Assembly: GCA_963377175.1 (NCBI GenBank)
Contig: CAUJNA010002835.1
Span: 127,001 to 191,000 of the forward strand
Length of the DNA: 64,000 nucleotides
DNA from: Effrenium voratum
Lineage: Eukaryota > Sar > Dinophyceae > Suessiales > Symbiodiniaceae
Direction of reading: 5' to 3'
Made by a program: the position numbers and the translations under genes. How positions within the stretch are numbered: the stretch's first letter is position 1; each line of letters starts with the position of its first letter. This document shows positions 41,817 through 53,261 of this stretch, one piece after another. The notes beneath the pieces are model-generated. The model did not search any database. It was not told the origin of the DNA and worked only from the letters and a program-made list of their open reading frames with translations.

Positions 41817-42637
41817 GGAAAAGGCAGGTGCTATCGGGGAAAAATGGATCGGATCCCCAAAGCCCGGCGCCATCGCGGGAGACGCGCAGAACATTGATCA
41901 TGGCTATCGAGCGACTGAGGCTCTTCTTTGAGAACCTTCACAAGTACAAGCCCGGGGGCCCCAAAAGAGGTTGCCGACATCTCGCAAGAGCGCTTGGGGC
42001 TCTCAAAGCCAGGCTGTTGCCTTCCTTGTGCGCGTTGTTTTCTTTTCTTTTCTTTTTCCTCCTTTTTTCTCCTGCTCTGAAGCCTAGGGCGTTTTCTTTG
42101 CTCCCTTTTTTTGCTCGGTTTGCGGCCGGGCAAGTTGTGTATCGCATGGACGCTTGGTAAGATGGCGAGGCGAGCTTTGGGTCTGGGGGGCCGATCTGCA
42201 ATCGGTTGCTTGCAAGGGCGCCCTTCCGTTTTTTATCCGGTGCCGCGGAACTGTGAATTGCCACCCATGCAACCATCTGGTTTTTTTTTGAGCGAGACAA
42301 AATTGGGAACATGGTGCACATGTTTCACTTTCATACGGTAGACCTTTTCTATCCAGATACATTGAGTGGGCCGCTGGTGAAAGTCTCACATGGGAATAGC
42401 CCCCCCCCCCACAAACTGGTGGTTTTCCTTTTGGGTTCCTTCTAAACCAACCCCCACAAGGGCAGCCTCTATTTATTTTTTGGGAGGACCCCCCCGCAAA
42501 AAAAAAGAAGAAGAACAGGCACAGACCCAAGACCAAGCGATTGGCTTCGGCTTTTCTTTTGGTTTCTCATTGGAGGCCAAAACCAGGTTGCCTGCTGAAA
42601 AAAAGAGACGAGCACCCCCACCTGGTCTCTCTCGCAG

Positions 42638-42720
42638 CAAAGCGGCTCCAGGGCGATCCCGGGGGACCTGGCGCTGCTGGGCCGTGCCAAGACGGCGGCG
42701 GAGCAGCTGAGGAGCGATGG
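42638..42720 (+). CDS. Internal exon
   Basis: After CTCTCTCGCAG the frame reads QSGSRAIPGDLALLGRAKTA, then AEQLRSDGG. A GC donor at 42721, at the edge of the family E element, leaves two bases, which would fit the exon at 46372 across a 3.65-kb intron. That join is inference. Confidence 0.5.
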
Positions 42721-42722
42721 GG

Positions 42723-42846
42723 GGCCATGGACGGAGTCCACTTCGCACCACTTTGAAACCAGGGGAAGCCACGTGGGTTGGCATGTGCGGGGGAATCGTC
42801 ATTCCAGGGTTTCTTCGGTGGGGCAGGATTTCGTCCATCCACAGTA
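42723..42846 (+). mobile_element. Family E TIR element
   Basis: The left end CCATGGACGGAGTCCACTTC is mutated and the right end CGTCCATCCACAGTAG intact. Interior GGCATGTGCGGGGGAATCGT. Confidence 0.65.
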
Positions 42847-42853
42847 GTGAATT

Positions 42854-42996
42854 GGGCGTGGCTCAAACTTGAAGAGTCAGGGTTGCGCAGGTTTTGGTCC
42901 TTGTTTTTCCATTCATCGAGGGGCCATCTTGGGTACCATTTTCTGAGCCACAGCCTGTTGCGAGGGGCCATCTTGGGTACCATTTTCTGAGCCACG
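42854..42996 (+). mobile_element. Family C element with duplicated right end
   Basis: GCGTGGCTCAAAC at the left and TTTTCTGAGCCACAGCC at the right. The last part (GAGGGGCCATCTTGGGTACC to GAGCCAC) then repeats at 42961-42995. Confidence 0.75.
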
Positions 42997-42999
42997 GGT

Positions 43000-45900
43000 C
43001 GGTCCTTGTTTTGAGCTGGTGCCCCTTTTTTGTGGTTTCAAAAGGAAACCAAAAGGATACCCAAAAGGAGACCCCCAATGTCCGATTATTTCATCCAGGG
43101 AATCTTCCAGTTCAACGTGGGTACCCCATCACCAATCAACATGAGTTTCCCTGCAGAAGGAAGATTGTGTTCCAGCACCCCCTGTCAGGTTCCATGTCAA
43201 GCGGTGGGAGGGTAGTTGGTTCATGGGGGTTGAGACCATGGGGTAACTGAAATCCACGTGCTTGACAACCACTGGCCATCCCACGGAAAGGGAACTTTCT
43301 GTCCTTCTTTCAGCTTGGACCCCCACCCCAACCAAAAAAAAAGATAAGATAATAATGACGCAATGGTTTTCCTTTTTGTTTCTCGTTAAACCCATCAGCA
43401 AAGGGGTACCGACTCAAAAAAAGACAGACCCATGTTGACTTCGGATTAAGAAAACTCTGGCTAGTTAATACTTTTGGTGTGTGTCCTTCAAAAGTGATGA
43501 ATCCCCACTAAAAGGGGACACCCTCTATTTAGTAGCCAGGGGTTTATTAGTCCGAGCTTCTCCTTAATCTCCTGCAGATGGGTCTATTTGCTCTATTGGT
43601 CAAAGGGATGGGTGTTTTTTGGGTTCCAGGTTAATCTGCAGGAGAGTAAAGCATGCTACAAGGGTATGAGAGCCGAGTGATAAAATGTCCTTGGTATTTT
43701 ATAACGAATGCTATGAGGGTTGAAACTCAACATGCTTAGAATGGGCTTGGGGTACTTTAAGAACCATATTTCATCATGATTGTTGGAGAATAATGCGTGT
43801 AATTAGATTGGCGGTCTCTTGTATTGGCCCTGTGTTTTACATGTCAGCCACGCGTTGTGGCAAGTCAACCCTTGGGACATTGGGGACAAACCTGGTGAAC
43901 CAAATGTGATGCTGGTTAGAACCTTCTCGCTTTCGTAGGGAAATCATGGGGGGAAACCCTCATTCCCTGGGAAGAAGTTTGCGGCCAAAGCCGAGAGCCC
44001 GAGGTCGAGGGCAGTGGGTTCTCGAGGGGTGTCCTCCATTTCCCTTCTTGACACCTCCAAAAAGTGGCAGTTTCAATGGACGCCACCAGTAGATTGATCA
44101 ACTTTTGATCTGGAATCCAGTGATTTTTGGTTTTGGCAGAAGTTCCCTCGCGTGACTGAAGTCAGAGACACCCCATGGTGGTGGGGGCTGTGGGAAACCC
44201 CCTTGGCAGGATACAATTTTCTGCGACAAGGGAAGCCCCTCTTTTCAGTGAAGTCGTGGGGATGGGCCTGGTAACCGTGACGAGCTGTGCCGGAATGTCA
44301 TGATGTCTCTTCCGGGGATTTAGCGGGACATACTTCTCTTGAGTTTTGTCTGTTGAGAAGAAAAGAGGTTGTGGGACATGGTGGGAACTTCTTCAGCAAA
44401 GAGCGCGGAGCAGTTTTCCAAGTTCGAGGCACTGAGGCAGTTGGAACGGTGCTCTGTGAGTTAGCGAGGTAGATGCAGATACCCAGTGGATTTCCCGAAG
44501 CGAACTCCATTTCCCGGCGGTTTAGTCTAGGATCTCAAAAGCGAGACGGACTTTCGGTGGCCATTTGAACGCCGCTTGTGCCGGTTGACGTCTTTTCATT
44601 GGGAACCTCTGGGTTTGAACTGCCATGGCTTGGAGGGCTTGCTGCCAGGTCGCTGCAGCGTGTCTACAGTCAGTCCTTGAAGGGGGCCAGCGACTCAGTT
44701 GTCATAAAGATGTTTCTAGAGGGTTGATCGAAAGGTTCCCTGATACATGGGATGACCATTGGTTGGAAAACAAGCAAAAAGATGAGATTTGAATTACTAA
44801 ATGGGAAAAGATACCCACGGTCATTCGGGGGTCAGGCATATTGATCAACCCCCATATATATCTATATATATATAAAGCCACTTGCTATGTACATACTTAT
44901 CCATCTACACACATCTTATGAGCCGAAATCAACACCCGGGCAAGTGACAACCGTTTACGGGTGGTTTCCGCCTTTCTTTTTCTTTCTTTCCATGCTTCTG
45001 GGCATTCTGTCAGGTCTTGATCAATAGGTGGATCAATCGGTTGGCCCTTCAGTTTTGACCATGGCTCACTTTTCCCAGGTCACACCATCTTTCCGGTGGC
45101 GAAGCCAACGGTCCCATGTTCGTGGGCCATGGGACTTTTTGATCAACCTTTAGGTTTATGTGGGATTGTGACTCGTTTTGAGGTACCCTCAAAAATGGGT
45201 GGGTTCCACTATTTGCTCTATAAAACGACCTCCCCATGTGTTTAGTCTTCCTTCTGCTTTGTTCTCTTTGCATTTCTTTGTTCTTTCTGGCTTTCCTGCT
45301 GCACTGGGGCAGCTTCCAATGAACTGGCGTCTTCTGAAAGCCAAGGGCTGAATGGTTGCGGATGGGATCGGTTTTGGGCGACATTCGTTGGGGTTTTATC
45401 CTAACATCAGCATTGCGCCGTTTTTTGTTTTTTGTTTTTTCCGCAACCTACATTCCTTGGGGTTTTATGTTAAAATCAACCTAATTTTTACAGCAACCTG
45501 ACATTTTTTACAGCAACCCATTGGATCGGTGGTTTTTATCACAGCCCAATTTGGTTGTTGAACCTGATGCCAAGGGAATTTTCCGATGCTTCAAGTTGTG
45601 TGGGCCAAGCGGAAAGGTTTCGCTACCCGATGGACTTGGCATAGGTCACCGCCACATGTGAAGAGACTGGCTTGTCCACCTTTTCATTCTTTTTTTAAAT
45701 ATATATTATTATTAATATTATTTATTATTATTAATTATTAATTTATATTATTATTATTATAAATATTAGTTATTATTATTATTATTATCATTAGTATTAT
45801 TATTATTAGTATTATTATTATTAGTATTATTATTATTAGTCTTATTTATTTTTGTTTAGAGAGGCCCTGCCTTACAGAGACCCCCCTTAGTTAAAGGATG

Positions 45901-46260
45901 TACCTTTCCGAAGGAGAACACTTGTGCCTCGACAAGCAAAGGGAGGTCAAAGACCAGCCACTTCTCATGGACATGGCTCCAAACTCGAGGCCAGCTTTTC
46001 TTAACTAACCTGAACCAGCTGTCAGATTACCCTTACTTGGTGTGCGAAGGTGCCCTGAAACACGTCCACCAAACCACCAATTAAAGGGAAGCAGAAGCTG
46101 TTTGTTTTGTTCAATGTTTCCTTCTCTTGCTGGTGCGATAGGCAGGGAATGTGGGAATGAGCCTGAAAAAGAACGATGGTTTATTTCGGGGTTTCATTCC
46201 CTGCTGAGACTCCGCAAGTTTAGGTGGGGATGTATGTTGATGACTCCATTTACGGAGCAT
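43000..46260. other. Exon-poor, AT-richer stretch
   Basis: No exon is supported over 3.2 kb. It holds GGTTTCCNTTNAAACC-type motifs (43030, 43366), weak family I ends (44715, 45140), TA at 44849-44873, (ATT)n at 45685-45850 and a family K-like piece at 46125-46205. It may be the large intron between 42720 and 46372. Confidence 0.45.
45685..45850 (+). repeat. Imperfect (ATT)n tract
   Basis: About 165 bp of TTA/ATT repeats with AG and AAT interruptions. Confidence 0.92.
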
Positions 46261-46264
46261 CCCA

Positions 46265-46332
46265 ATCCCCTCCTAAAATAGCTTCTAGAATGGGTGGCGA
46301 ACTTACCTACCCTTGGTTTTGGCCCACAGCCA
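46265..46332 (+). mobile_element. Family D element, right half
   Basis: CTAGAATGGGTGGCGAACTT and GGTTTTGGCCCACAGCCAT match the family D interior and right end. Confidence 0.55.
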
Positions 46333-46371
46333 TTTATCGTCCACAAGCCGCAGTTGAGGGAGCCTTCTCAG

Positions 46372-47393
46372 TTCGATGGACTTACCCGAGGTCCAGCTGG
46401 CGAATGCTGTCGCGCAGGAGCTGGAGGCGCGGTCTTGCGGGGTTTGGTTTTCGTTGGTTTGGTTTGGTTGGTTGTTTGGTCTGGTTTGGCTGGTTTTGTT
46501 TGGTTTGGTTGGGTTGGTTTGGTTTGGTTTGGCTGGTTTTTGTTGGTTTGGCGGGCTTGGTTTGGTTTGTTGGGTTGGTTGGTTTGGCTGGTTTTTGTTG
46601 GTTTGGTGGGTTTGGTTTGGTTTGTTGGGTTGGTTTGGTTTGGTTGGGTTGGTTTGGTTTGGTTGGGTTGGTTTGGTTTGGGTTGGTTTGGCTGGTTTTT
46701 GTTGGTTTGGTGGGCTTGGTTTGGTTTGTTGGGTTGGTTGGTTTGGCTGGTTTTTGTTGGTTTGGTGGGTTTGGTTTGGTTTGTTGGGTTGGTTTGGTTT
46801 GGTTGGGTTGGTTTGGTTGGGTTGGTTTGGTTTGGGTTGGTTTTCTGGTTTTTGTTGGTTTGGTGGGTTTGGCTTGGTTTGTTGGGTTCGTTTGGTTTGA
46901 TTGGTGGTGCTGGTGGTGTTGGTGGTGTTGGTGGGGTTTGGTTTGTTGGGTTGGTTTGGTTTGGTTGGGTTGGTTTGGTTTGGTTGGGTTGGTTTGGTTT
47001 GGGTTGGTTTTCTGGTTTTTGTTGGTTTGATGGGTTTGGCTTGGTTTGTTGGGTTCGTTTGGTTTGATTGGTGGTGCTGGTGGTGTTGGTGGTGTTGGTG
47101 GGGTTTGGTTGGTTTGGTTGGTTTGGTTGGTGGTGTTCGGGTTGGTTGGTTTGGTTGGTGGTGTTGGTGTGGTTGGTTGGATTGCCAGTTGTTTCTGGTG
47201 TTATTTCTGCGAGGAGGCCGTGTCTTTCTCTCCACATCATCCAGATCAGCATGTTGTTTGGCAGTTGCCAGGAACGCTCCAGAGTCAAGCAACCCTGGAT
47301 TCGGATTCGGATGGTTGGATTCGGAGTTCAGTTCATTCGGAGCTGAAGGAGTCCGGCCGGGCCTGGCGGCCTCCGAAAGCTCTCCTGAAGTGA
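46372..47393 (+). CDS. Last two exons of an unrecognised gene
   Basis: Exon one (46372-46441) starts after TTCTCAG: MDLPEVQLANAVAQELEARS, then CG. It ends in phase 0 before GT at 46442. Exon two (47214-47393) is 60 codons in phase 0: EAVSFSPHHPDQHVVWQLPG, then a Ser/Asp-rich part (DSDSDGW), ending RPPKALLK and stop TGA. The join across the G/T satellite intron is exact in phase. No known domain is recognised; the Ser/Asp tail looks disordered. Confidence 0.62.
46442..47213 (+). repeat. GGTTT/GGTTG satellite forming an intron
   Basis: About 745 bp of the intron is GGTTTGGTTTGGTTGG-type sequence with almost no A or C on the sense strand. Higher-order units of about 180 bp recur (46520, 46690). 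A (TGGTGGTGT)n part occurs twice (46905, 47070). Confidence 0.9.
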
Positions 47394-48041
47394 GCCGGGG
47401 GTTGAGAAAAACCAATCTCCGTGGGGCGCAAAGGCCCTGACCATGGGGTCACGTTTCAACCCATGTCGTGGATGTTTTTCTTTTCTCAGTGGATTCCCAA
47501 CCAATGGTCATGCCATGTTCATCAGAGCTTTTGACCAACCTCCAGCTGCTTGGATTTGGGTTCCTCTAAGATTGTTCCATGGTGGCTTCCCATCCTTCAA
47601 ACCAAGAGGGATTTCATCTTGAGGATCGCCACTTGAAGGATCAGTTTTCTTTGCGCAGCGCCAGTTTCTTGCTGGTTCTCAGTAATTAGGGAATGGTTTT
47701 GCATGTGATTTGTTTTAGGGATCCCTAGCACACCACAAGTTGGATGGTGAATGTTCCTGGTCATGTCCTTATTCCCTGCCCAGGCAACCCAAACAGCAGT
47801 GAAGCAGGTTTCAAGAAGCATAGTTGTGCATGGTCTCAGGTTTCCGAGAGCCTTTGGGTCAGAATAAAACCCCGGTATTTGCCACAAATGGTTGCGGCCG
47901 CCTTTTCATTTCGTTACATGGCTCTGGGTTCACCATTTTTGTACCAGGTTTTGATTATGTCTAACGGAGTCATCAACATAAATCCCCACCTCTGGCGGTT
48001 TTTCCCCTTCAGAGAGCCTTTGGGGGGCTTCTCACTTCCAG

Positions 48042-48896
48042 GACTGGTCCCGCGTGGCCGCCCCTGAGCTGCAGCGCCTGGAGGACGCGCCGGCCAGAGC
48101 GGAGGCGCCGCCGAAGGACTGCCATGGCCGTGGCTTGGCATGGCTTCATGGTTGTTGTCTCAGAAATAGGAAGTTCCCCCAGCATCTCCATCAAACATCA
48201 TTGGACATGTCATGGTGGTTGTCGGAAACTTTGTTTTTACACTTTTGCTTAATGTGGGTTAGTGGTGGAAATCCAACCACTTAGCTGCTAAAATTCAAAA
48301 TTTTGCTCCACTTCCAACGCCGACCAAGGCTTGGCAGAGGTGGCGCCGGTTTAGATGGGACTGATTTAGATGCCAGGTTTCACATGTCTCTCACCAATAG
48401 CTGTCAGACGCACACTTGTCGACAGACATTGGGTGTGGGCTTTGTTCCATGAAGGGGGAATTGACCCACCTTGAGCCAGACAAAAAGTCTTCGTGGGCGA
48501 GTTTGGTTGGGGTAGGGGTTTTGCATCATCACCTGATGAGCGCTTCCACATGTGAAGGATAGAGCTGTGGCGCAATGGTAGCGCGCTACCCTCCGTGTAG
48601 GGGAGGTAGAGGTTGAGGGTTCAATTCCTTTCAGCTCTAGCCTCATGAGAATGTCCAATGTTTGTTGATATGCGGCTTTGCAACGTCAAACACAAGCACA
48701 ATGCAGTAACCAAACCAACAAAAAAGTGGTGCAAACATGCATGAGTTTGAGTGTGTCTTGAATAGAGCCAACCTGAACATGGGCTGGAGATCAATGCTGT
48801 TTGGAGGATCTACAAGTTGCCGTTTGCTCACCGCAGGAGCTGAGCAAGAAGCAGAAGAAACAGCTGAAGAAGGAGCATGCAGTCATGCACAATTAA
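48042..48896 (+). CDS. Last two exons, Lys-rich C-terminus
   Basis: Exon one (48042-48116, 25 codons) follows CTTCCAG: DWSRVAAPELQRLEDAPARA, then EAPPK. Exon two (48837-48896) follows CCGCAG: ELSKKQKKQLKKEHAVMHN and stop TAA at 48894. Both are phase 0, so they join directly if the donor is GA (GACTGCC). The K/Q-rich amphipathic end resembles nuclear or ribosome-associated protein tails, but the family is unknown. The intron carries a family B copy and the tRNA-like element. Confidence 0.6.
48166..48328 (+). mobile_element. Family B element with 5' extension
   Basis: AAATAGGAAGTTCCCCCAGC to GGACATGTCATGG (48165-48214) precedes GTTGTCGGAAACTTTG. It ends CCAACGCCGACCAAG. The extension is identical at 60613-60665. 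Confidence 0.8.
48560..48638 (+). tRNA. tRNA-like gene or tRNA-derived element head
   Basis: The acceptor stem AGAGCTG/CAGCTCT pairs in all 7 positions. The D arm is GCGC-AATGGTA-GCGC and the T arm GAGGG-TTCAATT-CCTTT (with G-T pairs). The A box TGGCGCAATGG and the B box GGTTCAATTCC fit pol III promoters. The anticodon region (48585-48609) does not fold cleanly: a CTAC/GTAG stem with loop CCTCCGT leaves a 14-base variable part. It could be a tRNA, a decayed copy or a SINE head. Confidence 0.45.
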
Positions 48897-49551
48897 AGGT
48901 GGGCACTGGTTCTGACATTTGTTTTCGAACTCACCTACAGACTCGTTTGCCTTCTCTAATATGTGTAGGTCCATTTGTATTGTTGGCACATGTTTACCAG
49001 AGACACCAGCTCTCGTTTTCTTTGAGGTGGACGTGCTGGGGGGGTTAGTGGGGTTTGTGTGGTAGGCCAGCGGATCATGACACTTCTTTGTGTTCGGGTC
49101 CCCGCCCCAGAGCCTTTGCCTGAGCATGACCATGCATGAAGAGACCCCAACATCATGCAGGGGTTTTCGTCGGCGAGTTCCCCTTGACCGAACTGGGGAC
49201 CGCTACGATCGGCTTTCTGGATCCAACTCCAGTCCTTCTGCAACCTCTGTTGGCTTGTAAGATGTCCAGGAGCAGTGATGTGTCAGGGTTGGTTTTCAAA
49301 ACCACTGGCCATGAATTTCTGTAGAACACCACCTCAGAAGTGGTTGGTGGACGTGACCCCCCACCAAAATGACGTCCACCAAAGTCCCCAAATAAAAGTC
49401 ATCCCCAATCCGAGTTTTATGAGATTGTTGTGCCTTCTTTCCTTCCTGGGTTTGGGTGGAAGGATCCCCGGTGTCGGTCAGTCGGTGGGTGGGTGGGTGT
49501 TTTTTGGCTTTCGCGGCTTTGAGTGCTTTTGTGGCTTTGGGCACTTCCTAA

Positions 49552-50150
49552 ACTAGCACCACTGTCAGGATAGTGTTTGCAACCCACCCTGAACCAGCAT
49601 CCTAAACCACAAAAAACATCCCTAAGCATGCCCTAAGCAACCCCTCCTAAACCAACGTACACCCACCCGAAACCAATCCTAAACCCACAGTAAGCAAGCA
49701 CTCAAGCATCCCTGAGCCAATAACCCCCCCAAATCCGCCCCAAACCAGCCACCCTAAACCCATACACCAGCCCTAAACTGTCCCTAAACTTATCCAACTC
49801 TAAGCTCCCACTGCACCCAGCATAAACCGCACATAATCCCCACCCTAAACCCATGCTAAACCCGCACTAAACAAGCCCTACAGAAACCTTAAACTCGCCC
49901 AAAACCAAGCCTAAACCAACCCTAAACAAACCCTAAACAAACCCGAAGCACGCTGAACAAAACCTAAACCCACCCTTTTCCAACCCTAACCAACCCTACC
50001 GAACCCTAAACCAACTCTAAACCAGCCCGAACCTCCAGCAACCCTAAACCAACCCTAAACCACCAGCCCTAAACCCACCGTAAACCAGCGCACGACCTCA
50101 AACCCACCCGAAATCAACCTAAACCCATCCTAAACCGCCACTAAGCCGAC
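49552..50150 (+). repeat. Degenerate telomere-like CCCTAAA tract
   Basis: About 600 bp of loosely repeated CCCTAAACC, with AACCAACCCTAAACC spacing and many point changes. On the other strand it reads TTTAGGG, the telomere repeat type reported for dinoflagellates. Confidence 0.8.
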
Positions 50151-50159
50151 TCACGAAGG

Positions 50160-51770
50160 GCTTTTTGTTTTTGATCCGTGCGGCCATTTGCGATTATGCA
50201 GGTCTGCTAAAACTAGAAAGCGAGGAAAGTAACCAAAACAACAGACGCCGAAAAGACACTAACCCGAAGACTCAAGAAAGGAAAACAGCCAGGCGCGAGG
50301 GCGACGGCTGTTTTATCCAAGTTGAGTTGTTTGCAGCTGTTCGCAGTTCACAAATTGCTTCGGCGCGCTTTGTGGCATGACTTCGGAGCCGTCGCTGCCT
50401 TATGCGTTGCAAGCCTTTTCTTCATCGCCCACTCTCCGCTCAGACTCGCAGAGCTCACGTCGCGCCCGGCGAAGGTCTTGCAGATGCGATTTGTTTTTCT
50501 CTGTCTCGGATGAAGAGTGGCCCAGTTCGACGCCGTTTTCTTCACCTTGAGAGACGCGAGGTGTTCAAGACAGACGCTCAAGGCTGTCATGGTTTGGCGA
50601 CGCCAGGAGAGCACGTTCTAAATCAAACGTGCGGCGACTACTGAAAGTGGGGCTGGCCAGTGAGCTTGGACGAAGTGGTTTATTTTGCTCGCGGGCCACG
50701 CCGAGCTGCGGGTTTTTGAGCCTTGGTCGTCGGCTCAGGTGTCCCTGGCCTATGAAGACGGGATGCCGCCCGGGACACTGGAGCTGCCGCGGGCAGCCAG
50801 GGGCGAGGGACCGTGCGCGGGGGCGGCTCGGCCAACCTCTGCGAGCGACGGCGGCTGCGCCGCGCAAGTTGTGTTGGCAACGCCAACCAACACTCTTCTC
50901 GTAGATCCGTTGGTGCGCGAAGCCCGACAGGCGCATAAGAAAATGCCCCAGATGCAGCGCTGCTTTGAAGCGAATTTGGCGGCGCTAAAGCGCGACGAGC
51001 TGCCGCAAGCGAATAGCGAAAGAACGAAGAGAGAGAAAATGCGCAAAGTGACAAAGTTCGCAAAAGCTTGGCGCGCCAATGACGTCCGTGTCTTGCCGCA
51101 GCTGCGAGTCTTCTCAGCGCACCGTCTGCGACGTCTTGCTCAGGATCAAAGCCTAAGTTTGCGCTTCAGCGACTCTTTGTGACTTTCAGGATGTCGGAGA
51201 GCAGGCGGACGGAAAGATTTGTTTCACAGCCTGCAGTTGTCGGCAGTTCGATCAGGATTTCTGGCGGCCGCGCTCGCCGACTTTGTCATGGCAGAGGCTT
51301 CGGCCACCTGAGGCGAACATTTTCTTTGAAATTGTTTGACTTAGGCTTTTCGCAGCAAGAGCGTCTCAAGGTGGGCCTGACAAATGTTCGAGCTCCGTCT
51401 GAGTCGCCACTTGTCTGTCAGGCCGGGCAACGGCCTCGCGATTGGCCCTCTGTGCAAGCACGAGCGGATTCTCCTTCGCCCGACAAACTCGCCCAAAGAG
51501 AGAAAGCTCTTGTTGCGCGTCAAGCCCAAGGTGGACTACGCGTTTCGCAGAGAACAGTCGGCCTGGCCTTTCTAGAACGTGGTGTCCGCGAAACACGACT
51601 TTCCAAAGTGGCTTCCCGCGCACTTCGGCGACGCCGGCGTCAAGGCGCACGCGGCAGTCCAACACAGCGAGCAAAGAGATCATTGGCAACGAAGATTGCT
51701 TGCTCCCATTTTGTGAGATTCCAAGCGCGGCGCAATAACCCAGTTGATTTGATCGATTAGCATGGATGTA
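50160..51770 (+). pseudogene. Repeat-free block of broken same-frame ORFs
   Basis: In one + frame, segments 50685-51182, 51183-51311, 51384-51575 and 51576-51716 are open in turn, split by TGA or TAG. Pieces look protein-like: EDGMPPGTLELPRAA, SERTKREKMRKVTKFAKAWR, AVRSGFLAAALADFVMAEAS, FPKWLPAHFGDAGVKAHAAV. Some stops sit just before AG-G strings (51188), so introns are possible. The alternative is a decayed retrocopy or transferred gene. Another frame (51179-51760) and a minus ORF (51366-51944) are also open. No family is recognised. Confidence 0.35.
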
Positions 51771-52184
51771 TGTTTTGGGGTAGGCGGAATGTGAAACAGA
51801 ATGTGACATTTTTTTGAGAACTTCGGACGCAGTGGTTGCAGCTCGCGAGGCGCTCAAAATTACTTTTGGGTGGGCGGGTTCGGGGGGAGTTTTGGCAGTT
51901 TCATGTTGGTTCTTTTTAGACTGCTCCCCTTGTTTTTGAGACACACTGATTTGAAAAGTCCATCAATTCCAGGAACTGACCGCCCCGCCACATCTCGCTG
52001 CCTTTTGCCCAAAGCGCCCAAAACCCGTTGCCATTGTGTAGCCAAGGAGGCAAAGATGCGCTCATCGCAGGCTGCTTAGTAACGTCCTGGGCCAACCAAG
52101 AGTTGGATTAGGGAAGTTCACCTCTCGTGACAAAGCTTGAACGCCTCTCAATTCGTGGTTGGAATATGGGTGACCAAGCAACGC

Positions 52185-52370
52185 CTAAACTGCCCGATTC
52201 CAACCCTGAACCAACCCTACTAAACCAGCCCGAAGCTACCCGGAGCCGCCCGAAGCCAACCCTAAACCCCAAGCCCGCCCTCAACCAGCACCAAACCAAC
52301 CCTGAACCTGGCCAACCTAAACCAACCGAAAACCCCCAAGCCCAGCTCAAAACCACCCCAAACGATGGTT
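52185..52370 (+). repeat. Second telomere-like tract, more decayed
   Basis: AACCCTGAACCAACCCTACT and CCAACCCTAAACCCC-type repeats with many CCCGAAGC variants. Confidence 0.6.
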
Positions 52371-52481
52371 TCTTCGAACGGTGAACCTTCTGCGGCTTTT
52401 CTGGGTCGGCGCCCCGCCAGAACCCAGGCCGCGCCGAACCTGGGAAGAGAAACCCCTTTCCGCCATGAGCCCGGCCGGCAG

Positions 52482-52547
52482 GACAAGAAGCGCGAGAAGA
52501 AGGCGATGAAGGCTGAGAAGAAAGCAGCCAAGGCAAGCGCAACCTGA
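52482..52547 (+). CDS. Terminal exon, Lys/Ala-rich tail
   Basis: After GCCGGCAG followed by G the 21 codons DKKREKKAMKAEKKAAKASA plus Thr end at TGA 52545-52547. It is similar in style to the tail at 48837. Upstream exons are not identified. Confidence 0.55.
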   Translation, partial: DKKREKKAMKAEKKAAKASAT

Positions 52548-52559
52548 GCGGCGCACCTG

Positions 52560-52692
52560 AACACTTGGCTCCTATCATGACTTCAGTTGATCTTAACTTG
52601 GTGGTTCACAGCGAATCGTCCGATTCCTGCAGCTTTTACTTGTTAGTTCTTCGGGCTTCCATATTTCACCCTGAAGGTCTTCACTTTTGGCA
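52560..52692 (+). repeat. Family G dispersed repeat
   Basis: GGCTCCTATCATGACTTCAG, GTTGATCTTAACTTGGTGGT, and AGCGAATCGTCCGATTCCTG followed by CTTCCATATTTCACCCTGAA match 37497-37640. Confidence 0.7.
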
Positions 52693-53261
52693 GATCAGCC
52701 CAGCTAAGGTATCAACCAGAACCCCATGCATTGTGACTACTCCGCTTGGTTCCACGTTGCTTGTCAAGACTCAGAGGACCATAGGCTCATTGGCTTGGCT
52801 GGATTCCCACATCCTTCGTGAAGCATCGTTGTGTGTCACCAACTTGGGTGTTTCTCAAAATTCGGTGGACCGACCCCTCCAGGCGGGTGGTTTCCTTTTG
52901 GTTTCCTTTTTTTGCCATCCGAAAGGGGTCCGGTTCCTATTTGATTCCTATTTTGAGAGCCCCGGTTCAGTTGAATTGTTGGGTTCGTACAACCACCATG
53001 GTTTATCCAAAAAATCAAAACCGCCAAACAGGGGAAGCTAAAAAAAGGGGGGGGGGTTGTCGCTGGCCAAGCGCCAAGGGCTCCGTCCAACGTTCCCGTT
53101 AATGTCTATGTGGATTTGTTGGGGATCCTGAACCAACCCTTGGCCTTTCTGTCCATTTACCAGAATTTCCCCATTTCGGGGCTTTTTTTTTGGCAGCCCT
53201 TTCTTTCCATGCACCAGACATTCCGAAATTCCCCATTCTTTTGCTACCCATGGGGTTCCAA

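Noticed and set aside
46303..47415. 370-codon minus-strand ORF (NQTNPT repeats)
   Set aside because: Reverse reading of the GGTTT satellite intron.
51366..51944. 192-codon minus-strand ORF
   Set aside because: Opposite the same-frame + segments; no recognisable domain. Left undecided rather than called.
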